Shown: positions 16,821 through 26,500 of the stretch, one piece after another | Position numbering within the stretch: the stretch's first letter is position 1 | Layout: each line of letters starts with the position of its first letter | Origin: CAZYMI01 sp964648505 | GTDB lineage: Bacteria; Pseudomonadota; Alphaproteobacteria; Micavibrionales; Micavibrionaceae | DNA length: 64,000 nt | Direction of reading: 5' to 3' | Assembly (NCBI GenBank): GCA_964648505.1 | Contig: CAZYMI010000008.1 | Coordinates: 1-64,000, forward strand | The notes under the pieces: generated by a model | Seen by the model: the letters and a program-made list of their open reading frames with translations, nothing else | What the model was told of the DNA's origin: nothing | Databases searched by the model: none | Translations under genes and position numbers: made by a program

Positions 16821-17735
16821 TCAAGGCTGACGTTTTATTTTTCTGTTTAAAAAATCAACGATCAGATGTGATATTTCACTGCCGTGTGTTTCTAAGGCAA
16901 AATGGCCTGTATCCAGCATATGAATTTCTGCATCTGGAACGTCGCGCTTAAAGGCCCAGCCACCGGGTTCCACAAAAAGCTGATCGTTCTTTCCCCACAC
17001 AACAAGAACGGGGGGATTATGCTCACGCAACAGTTTCTGCCATGTTGGATAAAGGGAAACATTATTCCTATAATCATAAAACAGATCCAGCTGAATGTCT
17101 GCATTTCCTGTCCGATCAAGCAGTGATTGGTCATACTGCCATCCATCAGGGGAAAGTGATGGCTTAAATTCCTCAGGAACGCCTGTTTCATATTGCCAAC
17201 GCGTAAAAGAAGGATCAAGCAGCGCTCGCAAAACATCGCGTTCTTTATCAGCCCCCGTGGCCCAATAGGCTTTAATAGGATCCCAAAAGCCAGTCATGCC
17301 TTCTTCATAAGCATTACCATTTTGTGTGATAATAGAAGTAATGCGCTCCGGATGATTTTGAAACAAACGGAAACCAATGGGTGCACCATAATCAAAAACA
17401 TATAAAGCGTAATGGGTGATTGAAAGCTGCATCAAAAGCTTGCCGATCAGGCTGGCAATATTATCAAAGCTATAGGTAAATGAAGCCCGATCTGGCATAG
17501 CGCTATGGCCGAAACCTGGAAAATCAGGCGCAATCACATGATAAGATTTGGAAAGTTCTGGGATAATATTTCTGAACATATGAGATGAGCTCGGGAAGCC
17601 ATGCAATAATAAAAGCGTTGGCTTCTGTTTTGATCCCGCTTCGCGATAAAAAATATCAATGCCGTCAATTACTGTCTTCTGGTAGGATACAACCGAACCT
17701 TGCGTGCTTTTTAGTATATGTTGCTTATTATTCAT
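16821..17735 (-). CDS. Alpha/beta hydrolase, haloalkane dehalogenase/epoxide hydrolase-like
   Basis: A 304-residue hydrolase starting at MNNKQH behind an AGAGGA site. LLLHGFPSSSHMFRN is the oxyanion-hole region; the nucleophile elbow reads VFDYGAPIG, giving an aspartate nucleophile as in haloalkane dehalogenases and epoxide hydrolases; VVWGKNDQLF supplies the acid and GHFALETHG the catalytic histidine. Substrate is unknown. In the operon it lies just after a strong terminator behind the AhpD-like gene, so it may be expressed from its own promoter or by readthrough. Confidence 0.85.
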   Translation of the reverse strand: MNNKQHILKSTQGSVVSYQKTVIDGIDIFYREAGSKQKPTLLLLHGFPSSSHMFRNIIPELSKSYHVIAPDFPGFGHSAMPDRASFTYSFDNIASLIGKLLMQLSITHYALYVFDYGAPIGFRLFQNHPERITSIITQNGNAYEEGMTGFWDPIKAYWATGADKERDVLRALLDPSFTRWQYETGVPEEFKPSLSPDGWQYDQSLLDRTGNADIQLDLFYDYRNNVSLYPTWQKLLREHNPPVLVVWGKNDQLFVEPGGWAFKRDVPDAEIHMLDTGHFALETHGSEISHLIVDFLNRKIKRQP

Positions 17736-17762
17736 TAAATCCTCTTGTATTTTTCTCGCCTT

Positions 17763-17792
17763 AAAAAAAAGGTGGGCCAAAGCTGGCCCACC
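17763..17792 (-). terminator. Strong intrinsic terminator after the AhpD-like gene
   Basis: A perfect eight-base-pair GC-rich stem (GGTGGGCC / GGCCCACC) with a six-base loop, followed on the minus strand by eight Ts. It sits ten bases after the stop of the AhpD-like gene and would partly isolate the four downstream genes. Confidence 0.88.
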
Positions 17793-17802
17793 CTCGAAGT
17801 AA

Positions 17803-18354
17803 TTAAGCCGCTTTTTTGATTTGCGCTGTTGACACAACAGGAAAATCAATTGCGGTCGTAAAAATATGGTTTGCGTAATTTGTGAACATATTTTGCATTG
17901 TTACTGCAACAATTTCCACAATCTCCTGATCAGAAAACCCGGATGTACGTAAAGCTGAAACGTCAGCGTCTTTTACATGACCACGAGTTTCAACAACCTG
18001 ACGACAAAATGTCAGCGCGGCCTGCGTTTTTGCATCAGCCGATTTGCCTTCCAGATTCATCGTCATTTCTGGTGATTCCAACTTGACCATCTTACCAATG
18101 GCTGTATGAGCAGAAGCGCAGTAATCACAGCCATTTGCACCGGCAACTGTTAAAGCAATTTGCTCGCGCAGACCTGCAGAAATTTTTGTTTTATTTAAAG
18201 CGCCAGAGAAATTTAAGTATGATTCAAGCACCGCAGGTGATTGAGCTAAGGTTTGGAATAAGTTCGGCACCATGCCGAGCTTACCCTTAATAGCATCAAA
18301 CATAACTTGCGTTTCTGATGATGGATTTGAAACAGTTGGAATACGTTGGTTCAT
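17803..18354 (-). CDS. Carboxymuconolactone decarboxylase/AhpD-like protein
   Basis: A 183-residue protein starting at MNQRIP behind AAGGAG. The redox motif CDYCASAHT near residue 88 is the CxxC plus histidine of the AhpD branch, and LREQIALTVAGANG precedes it as usual. Such proteins act as alkylhydroperoxidase adaptors or peroxidases. It is the first enzyme gene after the TetR regulator, and the terminator right behind it suggests it is the most highly expressed member of the group. Confidence 0.87.
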   Translation of the reverse strand: MNQRIPTVSNPSSETQVMFDAIKGKLGMVPNLFQTLAQSPAVLESYLNFSGALNKTKISAGLREQIALTVAGANGCDYCASAHTAIGKMVKLESPEMTMNLEGKSADAKTQAALTFCRQVVETRGHVKDADVSALRTSGFSDQEIVEIVAVTMQNMFTNYANHIFTTAIDFPVVSTAQIKKAA

Positions 18355-18443
18355 TGTAGGCTCCTTGGTTGTAGTTTGGTTTTTAAGAATTGTTTGACAT
18401 TTAAGATTATTCCTAAATACCGCGGCCATCCTTGAAACCGCAT

Positions 18444-18463
18444 GTCTGTGACACTTCACAGAC
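18444..18463. repeat. Inverted repeat behind the TetR gene
   Basis: GTCTGTG and CACAGAC flank a six-base spacer directly behind the TetR stop codon. No T-run follows, so an RNA stem in the regulator-enzyme spacer or a protein site is as likely as termination. Confidence 0.4.
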
Positions 18464-19054
18464 TTATCCTGATAACGCAGGTAATCTCGTTCTAATCCTT
18501 TGTAAAATAAAGTTCAGCGTTTCAATAAAATAATTTTGCTTATCACGAACGCGTGCGATCAGCATCGCGCCTTCCGCAGCTGCCGTAATTTCTGCAGCCG
18601 CCTTTTTAGGATCAATATCGGGTACAATGGACCCATCTGTAATCCCCTGATAAAGAGCTTTTTCAAGCCCACTTTCAAAGCTTGTGAAAAATCTTTCAAG
18701 TTCAACACGCACAGCTTGCGATACCGCACGTACATCCGCAGCCAGCATGCCGCATAAGCAAAAATGTTTATCCTTGCCTGATACGGTATCGAGCAAATTA
18801 AAAACAGCGCCGATCTTCTCAGCTCCATTTAATTGACCCCCGATGATAGACGACATATAGATATCGAAACTATCTGTATAACGCCGCGCCAGCATAACGG
18901 CTAAATCATCCTTGGTTGGGAAATGATAGTGAATGCTCGATGTTTTGATGCCGATTTCTTGCGCAATATCGCGATAACTAAACGCATCAAAACCACGCAA
19001 TTTTGTGAATTTTTCAGCGCTGTCGAGTATCTGTGTTTTTGTATCGTTAATCAT
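18464..19054 (-). CDS. TetR/AcrR-family transcriptional repressor
   Basis: A 196-residue regulator. The N-terminal helix-turn-helix is recognisable in FSYRDIAQEIGIKTSSIHYH followed by FPTKDDL; the remainder is a helical ligand-binding domain with a CxxC-free core apart from HFCLCGMLAAD near residue 98, which offers two close cysteines. It heads the minus-strand redox operon. Its own promoter carries a dyad directly downstream of the -10 element, a standard autorepression layout. The cysteine pair makes a redox or electrophile signal plausible. Confidence 0.9.
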   Translation of the reverse strand: MINDTKTQILDSAEKFTKLRGFDAFSYRDIAQEIGIKTSSIHYHFPTKDDLAVMLARRYTDSFDIYMSSIIGGQLNGAEKIGAVFNLLDTVSGKDKHFCLCGMLAADVRAVSQAVRVELERFFTSFESGLEKALYQGITDGSIVPDIDPKKAAAEITAAAEGAMLIARVRDKQNYFIETLNFILQRIRTRLPALSG

Positions 19055-19058
19055 ATTG

Positions 19059-19103
19059 TCTACCTATTAGTAGATATATAGTTTTTGCTAAGCACCTTGT
19101 CAA
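19059..19103 (-). promoter_or_regulatory. TetR-gene promoter with overlapping operator dyad
   Basis: On the minus strand TTGACA and TATATA are separated by exactly 17 bases. Directly downstream lies TCTACTAATAGGTAGA (arms TCTAC / GTAGA), covering the likely transcription start and ending five bases before the TetR start codon. The leader is then only about 13 bases. Confidence 0.78.
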
Positions 19104-19144
19104 CATTTATATTTCAGGATTAAGTTCCTAAAATTAATCGTGTA

Positions 19145-20026
19145 TTATGCTTTTAAGCCTACAAAAGGATCAAAACGCAAATAATCGAGCAACGAATTCA
19201 AAAGCGAACTGCCGCCAATACGAAACCGCGATGGCGTAACCGACCCTGTACCAAAATTCAGTTCCTGTAAGGTGATAAACTGTGCGCACGCCTGCACTGA
19301 AGAAATGCCGCCTGAAATTTTGATACCAATTTCTCGACTTTGCTTAGCTCGGAAATATTTAATACGGTCCATAATAACAGCTGCAGCCTCAAGGCTTGCA
19401 CCGCCATTTTCATGCTTGCCTGTAGATGTCTTGATACAATCTGCACCGGCGCGAATGGCAATATCAACCGCTTTTGCTAACTTATCCGGGCAATCAAAGG
19501 CTGATGTTTCCATGATAACCTTCATGACAACACCTTGATCGCATGCTTCACGGCATGTTTGTAATAGTGGACGTGCTACATGCTCACGGCCTTGTAGAAA
19601 ATCCTGATAAGGAAAAACAATATCAATCTGCCTTGCCCCTGAATCAATTGCTGACAAAACATCTTCCATCACAGTGCGGGGGGTTGCCGGTATATTTGTT
19701 TGTGTGCGGAAAGAGCCTGAAGGAAAATTAATAACCGTTGCCACAAGCGGTAATTTATCATGACGAAATGCACGCTTTGCTGCCCTTACCATATCGGGAT
19801 AGACGCACACAGCTGCAACTTTATTGGCTTTTGCTGTATCGCATAAACTTAAAATATCGCAACCATCTTCCCCACCTTTTAAACTGGTCAGGTCCAAACA
19901 ATCCATTGATTGCCGAGCAATCTGTTTGGTGGGCCGCGCATGCGCTGCAAAAAAAGCTTTTTTAGCTGCTTCTTTCCATCTTGGTTCATGGTGAAAGCGT
20001 TCCTTAAAAATATCATGCGCGATCAT
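19145..20026 (-). CDS. deoC: Deoxyribose-phosphate aldolase
   Basis: A 293-residue class I aldolase. ADCIKTSTGKHENGG near residue 196 contains the Schiff-base lysine, IGIKISGGI near residue 240 the proton-relay lysine, and VCVYPDMV near residue 75 the usual early block. It splits 2-deoxyribose-5-phosphate to glyceraldehyde-3-phosphate and acetaldehyde in deoxynucleoside catabolism. AGGAG precedes the start. It follows the 1174-residue gene by eight bases on the same strand, so it appears to be the last gene of that operon; no other deo gene is near, which makes the linkage to an RNase J-like protein noteworthy. Confidence 0.9.
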   Translation of the reverse strand: MIAHDIFKERFHHEPRWKEAAKKAFFAAHARPTKQIARQSMDCLDLTSLKGGEDGCDILSLCDTAKANKVAAVCVYPDMVRAAKRAFRHDKLPLVATVINFPSGSFRTQTNIPATPRTVMEDVLSAIDSGARQIDIVFPYQDFLQGREHVARPLLQTCREACDQGVVMKVIMETSAFDCPDKLAKAVDIAIRAGADCIKTSTGKHENGGASLEAAAVIMDRIKYFRAKQSREIGIKISGGISSVQACAQFITLQELNFGTGSVTPSRFRIGGSSLLNSLLDYLRFDPFVGLKA

Positions 20027-20034
20027 AACGTCTC

Positions 20035-23000
20035 CTATGCAACATGTCTGGTTGGTGTATTAAAACGATTTACATCGTTCGATACAAAAATAGCTTTTGG
20101 TACTTCTTCAAGCCTGTCATAAGCCCAGCTTGATTTTTCAACGGGCGCGAATGAAACAATCATCAGCGATAACTGATCGGAATTTTTCATACGCAACGTA
20201 TTCGCCTGATCGCGAATCTGGCTTGCTAGATCAACTGCACCAGAATACCCAAGATGTTGCGCGGCAAAATCATCAAACTGGCCCAGCATAATTTTACTTT
20301 CAAGTTCTTGAAGGGTTAATCGCTTCACATCACGTATAACGGACATATAATGGTGGCCCGTTGTTGGCCCCATTTTTCCTGAAAAAGCATCTTGCGGACT
20401 GCCTTCTGCTTCACGCAATAAAAGGGGCTGTCCTGGGCTAAAGTTCTGCGTCATAGCATCTGATGCATAAATCTGTGCGGTAATCACCCTTGGCACACCT
20501 GACAAGAAAGGCGATACAAGCCCGTCAAAAAATATCGACGGCAGGCTAATAGCCGGATAGTCCTGATGGATCGATCTTGTAAAGGAAAGTGGGTATAATC
20601 CTTCAAATATCAAAAGATTGCCAAACAACTGATCTGAAAGATCAGATAAAGCCAATTTTGCACGCCTTTGTTGTTCATACAAATGGGAAAACTGTTCTTC
20701 TGGCGGCAATGCCTTTACACTTAAAGTGCCACAAGCGTAAAGCCTTCCGCTTTCCCGCCCCTCCAAAATAACATGCTGGCCACGGTTGCGAACAATTGCA
20801 AGCTTAACTTGCACTGGCACAGACGGTACCAAAACTGCTTTTGGCCCCAAGCGAAAATCATATACCGCGTGGCGCAACGCCATGTCCGATACACGCAGGA
20901 TAATTGATTTTTCTTGTTCCACTTCATGTTCATGAAAATCAATCGGGGCGCCCGCTTCATTGTAATTTTTTGCCCTACGAATTTCTGGTGTGTCAGGAAG
21001 CGCTTGAGATTTCCAGGCCTGAAACCCTGCGTTCCACCTATTAAAAATACGCAAACTTTCAGGTGTCTTGGCTAGTGCTTGTGCACGCCCAATCATGAAA
21101 GAAGGTTTATTACCTTCAATATTCTGACTTTTTAGCGGGGCATTAACGCTAAATTGCTGCGCTTCCCATTCTAGTTGAGGCGCTGCTGGAATGCGCATGG
21201 TTTGCGCAGGCTCGCTTAAAGGGCCTGCTATATAATTATCTTTGATAATGCGATACCTGTCTTGCCATTCCTGCGGCAAGTTTCCCAATCTGTTCAAAGA
21301 CGCAAACCGGAACAAAATGGCCTGAATTGAAAAATCAGAACTCAGCCTGTCAAACTGAATACGCCACCGTCCCGATTCAACCCCTTTTATCAAAAGCTGA
21401 GGTTGCACCACTTCCAGATCTTCAATGCGATACTGGCGGCCTCTGGGATCAATAACGCGAAAATCACGGGAAAGATTAGCAAATATAATATGCTGTGAAT
21501 CAGTCATATTAAAATCAAAGTAACCGCGACCAAACGTATCTTTTTTGCGTTCTGATAAGGTTTTATAATGATCCAGGCATTCAATCAGCTTCTTTTCTCT
21601 GAAGTCGCGCGCTGTTTGAGTTGTTGGAAAAACTGGAAAGCCTTTTTTATCAAGATATCCGTCAAAAATTGCAGCATAAGGCGATTTCTTTTTTCTTAAA
21701 CGCCTTATCACTCGTTTCATTAAAATATTGTATTTATCAAGCGCGGCAGCATCATCAGAATAATCAACCTGATGGGGCTGTAGCATAATTAAATGTAAGG
21801 CTTCATCTATCGCATTATTGTAGTCAAAAATATCTTTTGCTTTCAACGTTAAAAATTCTGAGGCTGAGGATATTCCACCAGCATGAGGAGTGTGGCGTCT
21901 GCGGGTTTGTCTTTGATACGCTTCAAGATAGTCGATATCACCAAAACCATTGCGAATCGCCTGTTCTTCCATATATGGATTAGCCGGCTCCGGTTTTTGT
22001 ACGCGTTCCCAATTCATATCCTCAAGAGCTTGGCCGATAGAGGCGCGTATTGAAGGATGTTCAAATAAATAATTTAGGTCACTATCAATCATCTCCAAAT
22101 CTAGCCTGTGCGCAGCAGGTGAAGCATAGGCGATGTCTTCAGGAATAGCCCCGCGCCACCTGTTTATTGTGGGGATGATAATAAGCTCATCGGGCGTATG
22201 ACGCGATTTTTCAATATAATGGCGCCATTCATCGGGCGTCAGTTCGTGAAGCGCCTTCCCTAATACGCGGCGCGTTGATAACCCCTCATGAATCTTGATA
22301 AAAAGACCACGATTTTGCTGACCATAAATATCATCAAAGCCTAAAAAGAAATAGGGAGCAACTGACGTATCATCAGGATAGTTACTTTTTGGCAAAAAAT
22401 AGACCGGACGATGATTATCTGTTGCCGCAAGTGCAGGGAGATATTTTAAAAGATAATCTTTATCCGCCTGTTGCTCATGCAGCCTTATAATATCAGGATT
22501 TACTCGCCGATGAAAAGCTTCAAGGCCATAAGAAGCCATTGAATCATAATCTGGATATTCGTGGGCCTGTGCTACATCATATTGCCGACCATCTGGCATC
22601 AAAAGCCCCGGGCCAGTCTCGCGCAAAGGATCCGCATCGCGTGTATTCGCCTCGTAAACCAGTTCAAGTTTTGCAGACTCAACTATTTCACCCGTCTCTG
22701 AGTCAGGTTTGCGACCTAAAATAAGCCTCTCATCACCTTGATTGCCAAATTTAGCTGCAGAAAGAGTTACAAAATAAGCATCTACCAGACGATTTTTCGG
22801 TCTTTGCTTTTCAGACAGCGTTGCCCGCGACGTTAAAAAGAAAATATTGCGAGGGCTTTGACCTGCACGTACAAAATTCGATCGTAAAACCGCCATATCA
22901 TAAGACCTTACACGATAACCACTAATGTAAGATGTTGGGTCAACCCATTTCCATTTTGTGTCGGGGTCATCAGCGTCACAATAAAAAAGATTATCAATGT

Positions 23001-23559
23001 TTTCGTATAATTTGGATGTTGGGTCAGATGTTACGCGATAAGAAAACTTTTCTCGCTCAGGATGGTATCTTACAGCATCAATAATATGCCCTTGTTCATC
23101 ACGCGTTGGATATAATAATACAAATTCGCCGAGATTTTTTTTTGCGTAATGAGGGCCTTTTTTACTGAATGTTTCACCTTCAATAAACTTTTCTGGAAGT
23201 TTCAAGCCCTCGATCATGAACGGCGCATCTTCAAACCGCTGCGCAATCATGCCCATCGCATGATAATGCGGCACGCTGTCTGGTGCATCCATAACATCAA
23301 GCAGGCCAGGCACAACAAGTGATGCACCAAGTGTGGGATATAAAAAATCAAGTCGTCTGACATTGATTCGTGATGTGCCAATCATGTTGCCTGCAAAATC
23401 TCCTATACAGTCACCATATTTAGCAATTTGAGAAAAAGTTGTATTTAAACCAAAAGCTTCAAAATCAAAATGATGGGAAATAATACCGCCTTTTTGAACC
23501 CGATGAAAAACATCATGAAACGGAGCTATATAACGAAGATGGTCAAATTCACGCGTCAT
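20035..23559 (-). CDS. Very large uncharacterised protein (1174 residues)
   Basis: I do not recognise this protein. It has no signal peptide, no transmembrane segment and no nucleotide-binding loop that I can see. It is rich in charged and aromatic residues, with a dibasic stretch RRLRKKKSP near residue 617 and a DFHEHEVEQEKS segment near residue 900 whose histidines and acids could bind metal, though that is weak. The start overlaps the stop of the RNase J-like gene by four bases (ATGA), so the two are translationally coupled and probably act together. Intactness over 3.5 kb without a frameshift shows selection to keep it. Confidence 0.8.
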   Translation of the reverse strand: MTREFDHLRYIAPFHDVFHRVQKGGIISHHFDFEAFGLNTTFSQIAKYGDCIGDFAGNMIGTSRINVRRLDFLYPTLGASLVVPGLLDVMDAPDSVPHYHAMGMIAQRFEDAPFMIEGLKLPEKFIEGETFSKKGPHYAKKNLGEFVLLYPTRDEQGHIIDAVRYHPEREKFSYRVTSDPTSKLYENIDNLFYCDADDPDTKWKWVDPTSYISGYRVRSYDMAVLRSNFVRAGQSPRNIFFLTSRATLSEKQRPKNRLVDAYFVTLSAAKFGNQGDERLILGRKPDSETGEIVESAKLELVYEANTRDADPLRETGPGLLMPDGRQYDVAQAHEYPDYDSMASYGLEAFHRRVNPDIIRLHEQQADKDYLLKYLPALAATDNHRPVYFLPKSNYPDDTSVAPYFFLGFDDIYGQQNRGLFIKIHEGLSTRRVLGKALHELTPDEWRHYIEKSRHTPDELIIIPTINRWRGAIPEDIAYASPAAHRLDLEMIDSDLNYLFEHPSIRASIGQALEDMNWERVQKPEPANPYMEEQAIRNGFGDIDYLEAYQRQTRRRHTPHAGGISSASEFLTLKAKDIFDYNNAIDEALHLIMLQPHQVDYSDDAAALDKYNILMKRVIRRLRKKKSPYAAIFDGYLDKKGFPVFPTTQTARDFREKKLIECLDHYKTLSERKKDTFGRGYFDFNMTDSQHIIFANLSRDFRVIDPRGRQYRIEDLEVVQPQLLIKGVESGRWRIQFDRLSSDFSIQAILFRFASLNRLGNLPQEWQDRYRIIKDNYIAGPLSEPAQTMRIPAAPQLEWEAQQFSVNAPLKSQNIEGNKPSFMIGRAQALAKTPESLRIFNRWNAGFQAWKSQALPDTPEIRRAKNYNEAGAPIDFHEHEVEQEKSIILRVSDMALRHAVYDFRLGPKAVLVPSVPVQVKLAIVRNRGQHVILEGRESGRLYACGTLSVKALPPEEQFSHLYEQQRRAKLALSDLSDQLFGNLLIFEGLYPLSFTRSIHQDYPAISLPSIFFDGLVSPFLSGVPRVITAQIYASDAMTQNFSPGQPLLLREAEGSPQDAFSGKMGPTTGHHYMSVIRDVKRLTLQELESKIMLGQFDDFAAQHLGYSGAVDLASQIRDQANTLRMKNSDQLSLMIVSFAPVEKSSWAYDRLEEVPKAIFVSNDVNRFNTPTRHVA

Positions 23560-26500
23560 GCAGCCTCTAAGGGTCTCAAAGATGGCAATGGCGTACCAAG
23601 TGTTGGTCGCCCTTGACGCCTGCGCCTATCAGATGGGGCGCGGTGCGATGCCGCAGGCCCTGCTTTATGAATCTTATAAGTTCCATCCGCGTTGCGGGGA
23701 TTGTGCAACTCAGCCCACGGACGCGTCGCGTGTGATTTAAAAAATACTGACATCTGACCTGACGAACGTGGCATAAACCCATCAATCGGGTTTTGTGCAT
23801 CTGCCCTGAAGATTGTTACATCGCGAACATCAAGTGATCCGCCATACCCACGGTCGCGCCTGCGATGCTGACGAATAAGCTTTAATGATTCGTGCAGCTG
23901 TACTTTTGGTACAAACCTGTCTTGGGGTGATGTTTTATATGTATCAATGCGGGAGAGTTTAAATAAGCGCGGCGTCTGTCCGGATGAATTAAGATTCAAA
24001 GATCTCATTAAATCTTGAAAAGCCACAAAAGTATCTACGCTTGCTATATGAATAGGTTCATGAAAATCAGCTGTAATATGAGAAGCCATCTGCGCAAGAT
24101 TCTCACGGAAAGGATGGCCATGGCGATGAATAGGTCTGTCATATACCGTGATACGGCGATTGCCTGACTGTGCATGATACCGCCAGCCGCGGCGTTGCAA
24201 ATCTTGAACAATTCTGTCATAGCGCGCAGGTTCTAGGTTCTGTAACTCAAATCCACGAGTAAAAGCATTCACAACAGGCATAGCACGGTTATAAGCGATC
24301 ATCTGGTTTTGGAAATACTGATCATCAGCCTTTTCCGGCACACTTGGCGTTTGCAGATTAATATAAACATAGTCTTCAGCATTAATTTTATATCCGGTTG
24401 GCCTTACTGACATATTTGCATCAAGCAATGATGTGCCTTGCAGAAAACGCTGCATTGTTGACTGATATTCATCCCGCCCACCAAAGGCGCCTGTGGCAAT
24501 AATCAAAAGGCTTTGCGGATCGTCACGCAACTCTTTTGCTTCGTCTGTCTCCCGGCGTAAAAACCGAATATCTGCACCATTTTCAAGTTCTGCGATTGTT
24601 TTTTCAATAAAATCAGGAACAAATTTTTTATCTGGGATCGGGCCATAATGGGGATCGACCCCGTAATTATTCATATTTGTAAGTCGTTTTTCTATATTAG
24701 AACCAACTGCTGTAATGTTTCGATGATGCGCACACGCGCTGGTAATCAAATTTTTAATATCAAGAATATTTGTGCTCAATGGGCTTGCAATAATCCCTTT
24801 ATCATCAAACCAGCTAAAGACCACATCAAGCGTTTCGGCTACTTCGTCTTGTTTGGGCGTTTCACCCACTTCACTAACCGCTGTACAATCATGATAGGCA
24901 ACAGTAATAGGCCTTATGCAATGATGTTCAGGGTATCCTGCCTCTATAAGCGGTTGCAAACCGCGCTTCATAAAGGCTTTTCCCTGCTCAGAAAAATCAA
25001 ATCCATCACCATAAACAACCGCAGATCCTTTAAAGTGATTGTGCCCATACCAGGCCGATACGATATAAGGTGTTGTTTTTGCGGTGTGTAACGTGCCCCC
25101 TTCACAATGCTGGATGCAAAATCGTAAAACATCGTCATCATCAAGAACTTCTATGAACCCTGTTCCGATATCACTTTCAAGCATCGGCCATAAGCTACGC
25201 GGTATCTGGCGTTCTGATAGCTGACGTCTAAGGGTATGAATAAGATCAGGGGATCCGGATACAATTTTCCCTTTCATCCAACCTAATTCCGCAAGATCAA
25301 TAACGCCAGCAAGGTGATCGAAATGATCGTGCGTAATTTTAATCTGCTTAATATACGGCCAGAAAATTTCAAGATTTGCGATCGCCCGATCAAAGCTGGC
25401 ACCTTTTCCCCCAATAGCAATAGGTAGATCAATCAAGACACCCACAATACTCGTCTGTCCGTCAGGTTTGGTTCCGCGATGCAAGAAAAGCTGGCAAATA
25501 CCGATCTGGTTGCCAAAATCATCTACTAGTTTTTCAAAAGATGTGCCATGGAAAGAACCGGCTAAAAACTCACCACCTTGATCGGTCAAAGAAGGCGCCG
25601 GGCCAAGCGGGCTTAAAAGTTTAACCAGATCAAATTCGCCGATATGAGACAAAAAATCTGGATAACGATAGTTTGAAAAATCATCGCCGGCTGACTGAAC
25701 AATACCGAATAGATTCATAACATCTCGCCAGTGTTTAGCTGAAATTAGCTGGCCCATATAAGTCGGCTTGGCAATGCGGTAACCTTCCAACCCTTCAGGC
25801 GCTAATGTCATTGAAGCCACCTGAACCGCTTCTCGCCCTTCCTGATCATCAAGCCCAAGAGGTACACTTGAAATAGTAAGGCTAATATCCCCCGTTTTAT
25901 CATTCATAGAAAAATCTGCACGGGCTTCATGCTCAACTTCTGTCCCGTGACTTAATGCGGGAATAGACCTGCTTCCAACATAATCTTTTCCCGGATCAAC
26001 TGTATTTACGTCAAGCCCAAGTAGAGCCAAAATAATCTGCGGATCCAGATTTTCTAAAAATGGATAATCTGCTGCAGGGTTAGACGCACCAATTTGTGCT
26101 GCCGTTGCGCTGGGGTGAAAACCGCCTTCTTTTTTTAGGCCTTTTAAAATAAATTCTTCGCCCAAAAATTTTTGAAACCCAGCATTAGTTATTATTTTTA
26201 AAGTATCATCAACTGCACCTTTTCCACGGAGATGCGTGTTAATTTGCGCTTGCATATCTTGCACACGCATGACTGCTTGAACAACAAAATCATTATCAGG
26301 CGCAGGAAAAATCTGTTTGGCCTGCACCCAGATTTCTTTTGGAGTCCATACAAAACTGCCATTTTGCAGTGTTTGTGTATAAACAGACCGGAACGGTGTG
26401 ATTGATCGGGACGCAAGACCAGGAATATGCCGCCAGTAGTGCGATACAACACTCAGCTCGTTTGTGTCTGGGTCAATTTCTGCTTTGCTATGCCATGCGG

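Noticed and set aside
24648..25091. A 147-codon plus-strand open frame
   Set aside because: It lies entirely antisense within the RNase J-like gene, has no domain and no ribosome site, and reflects codon use of the true gene.
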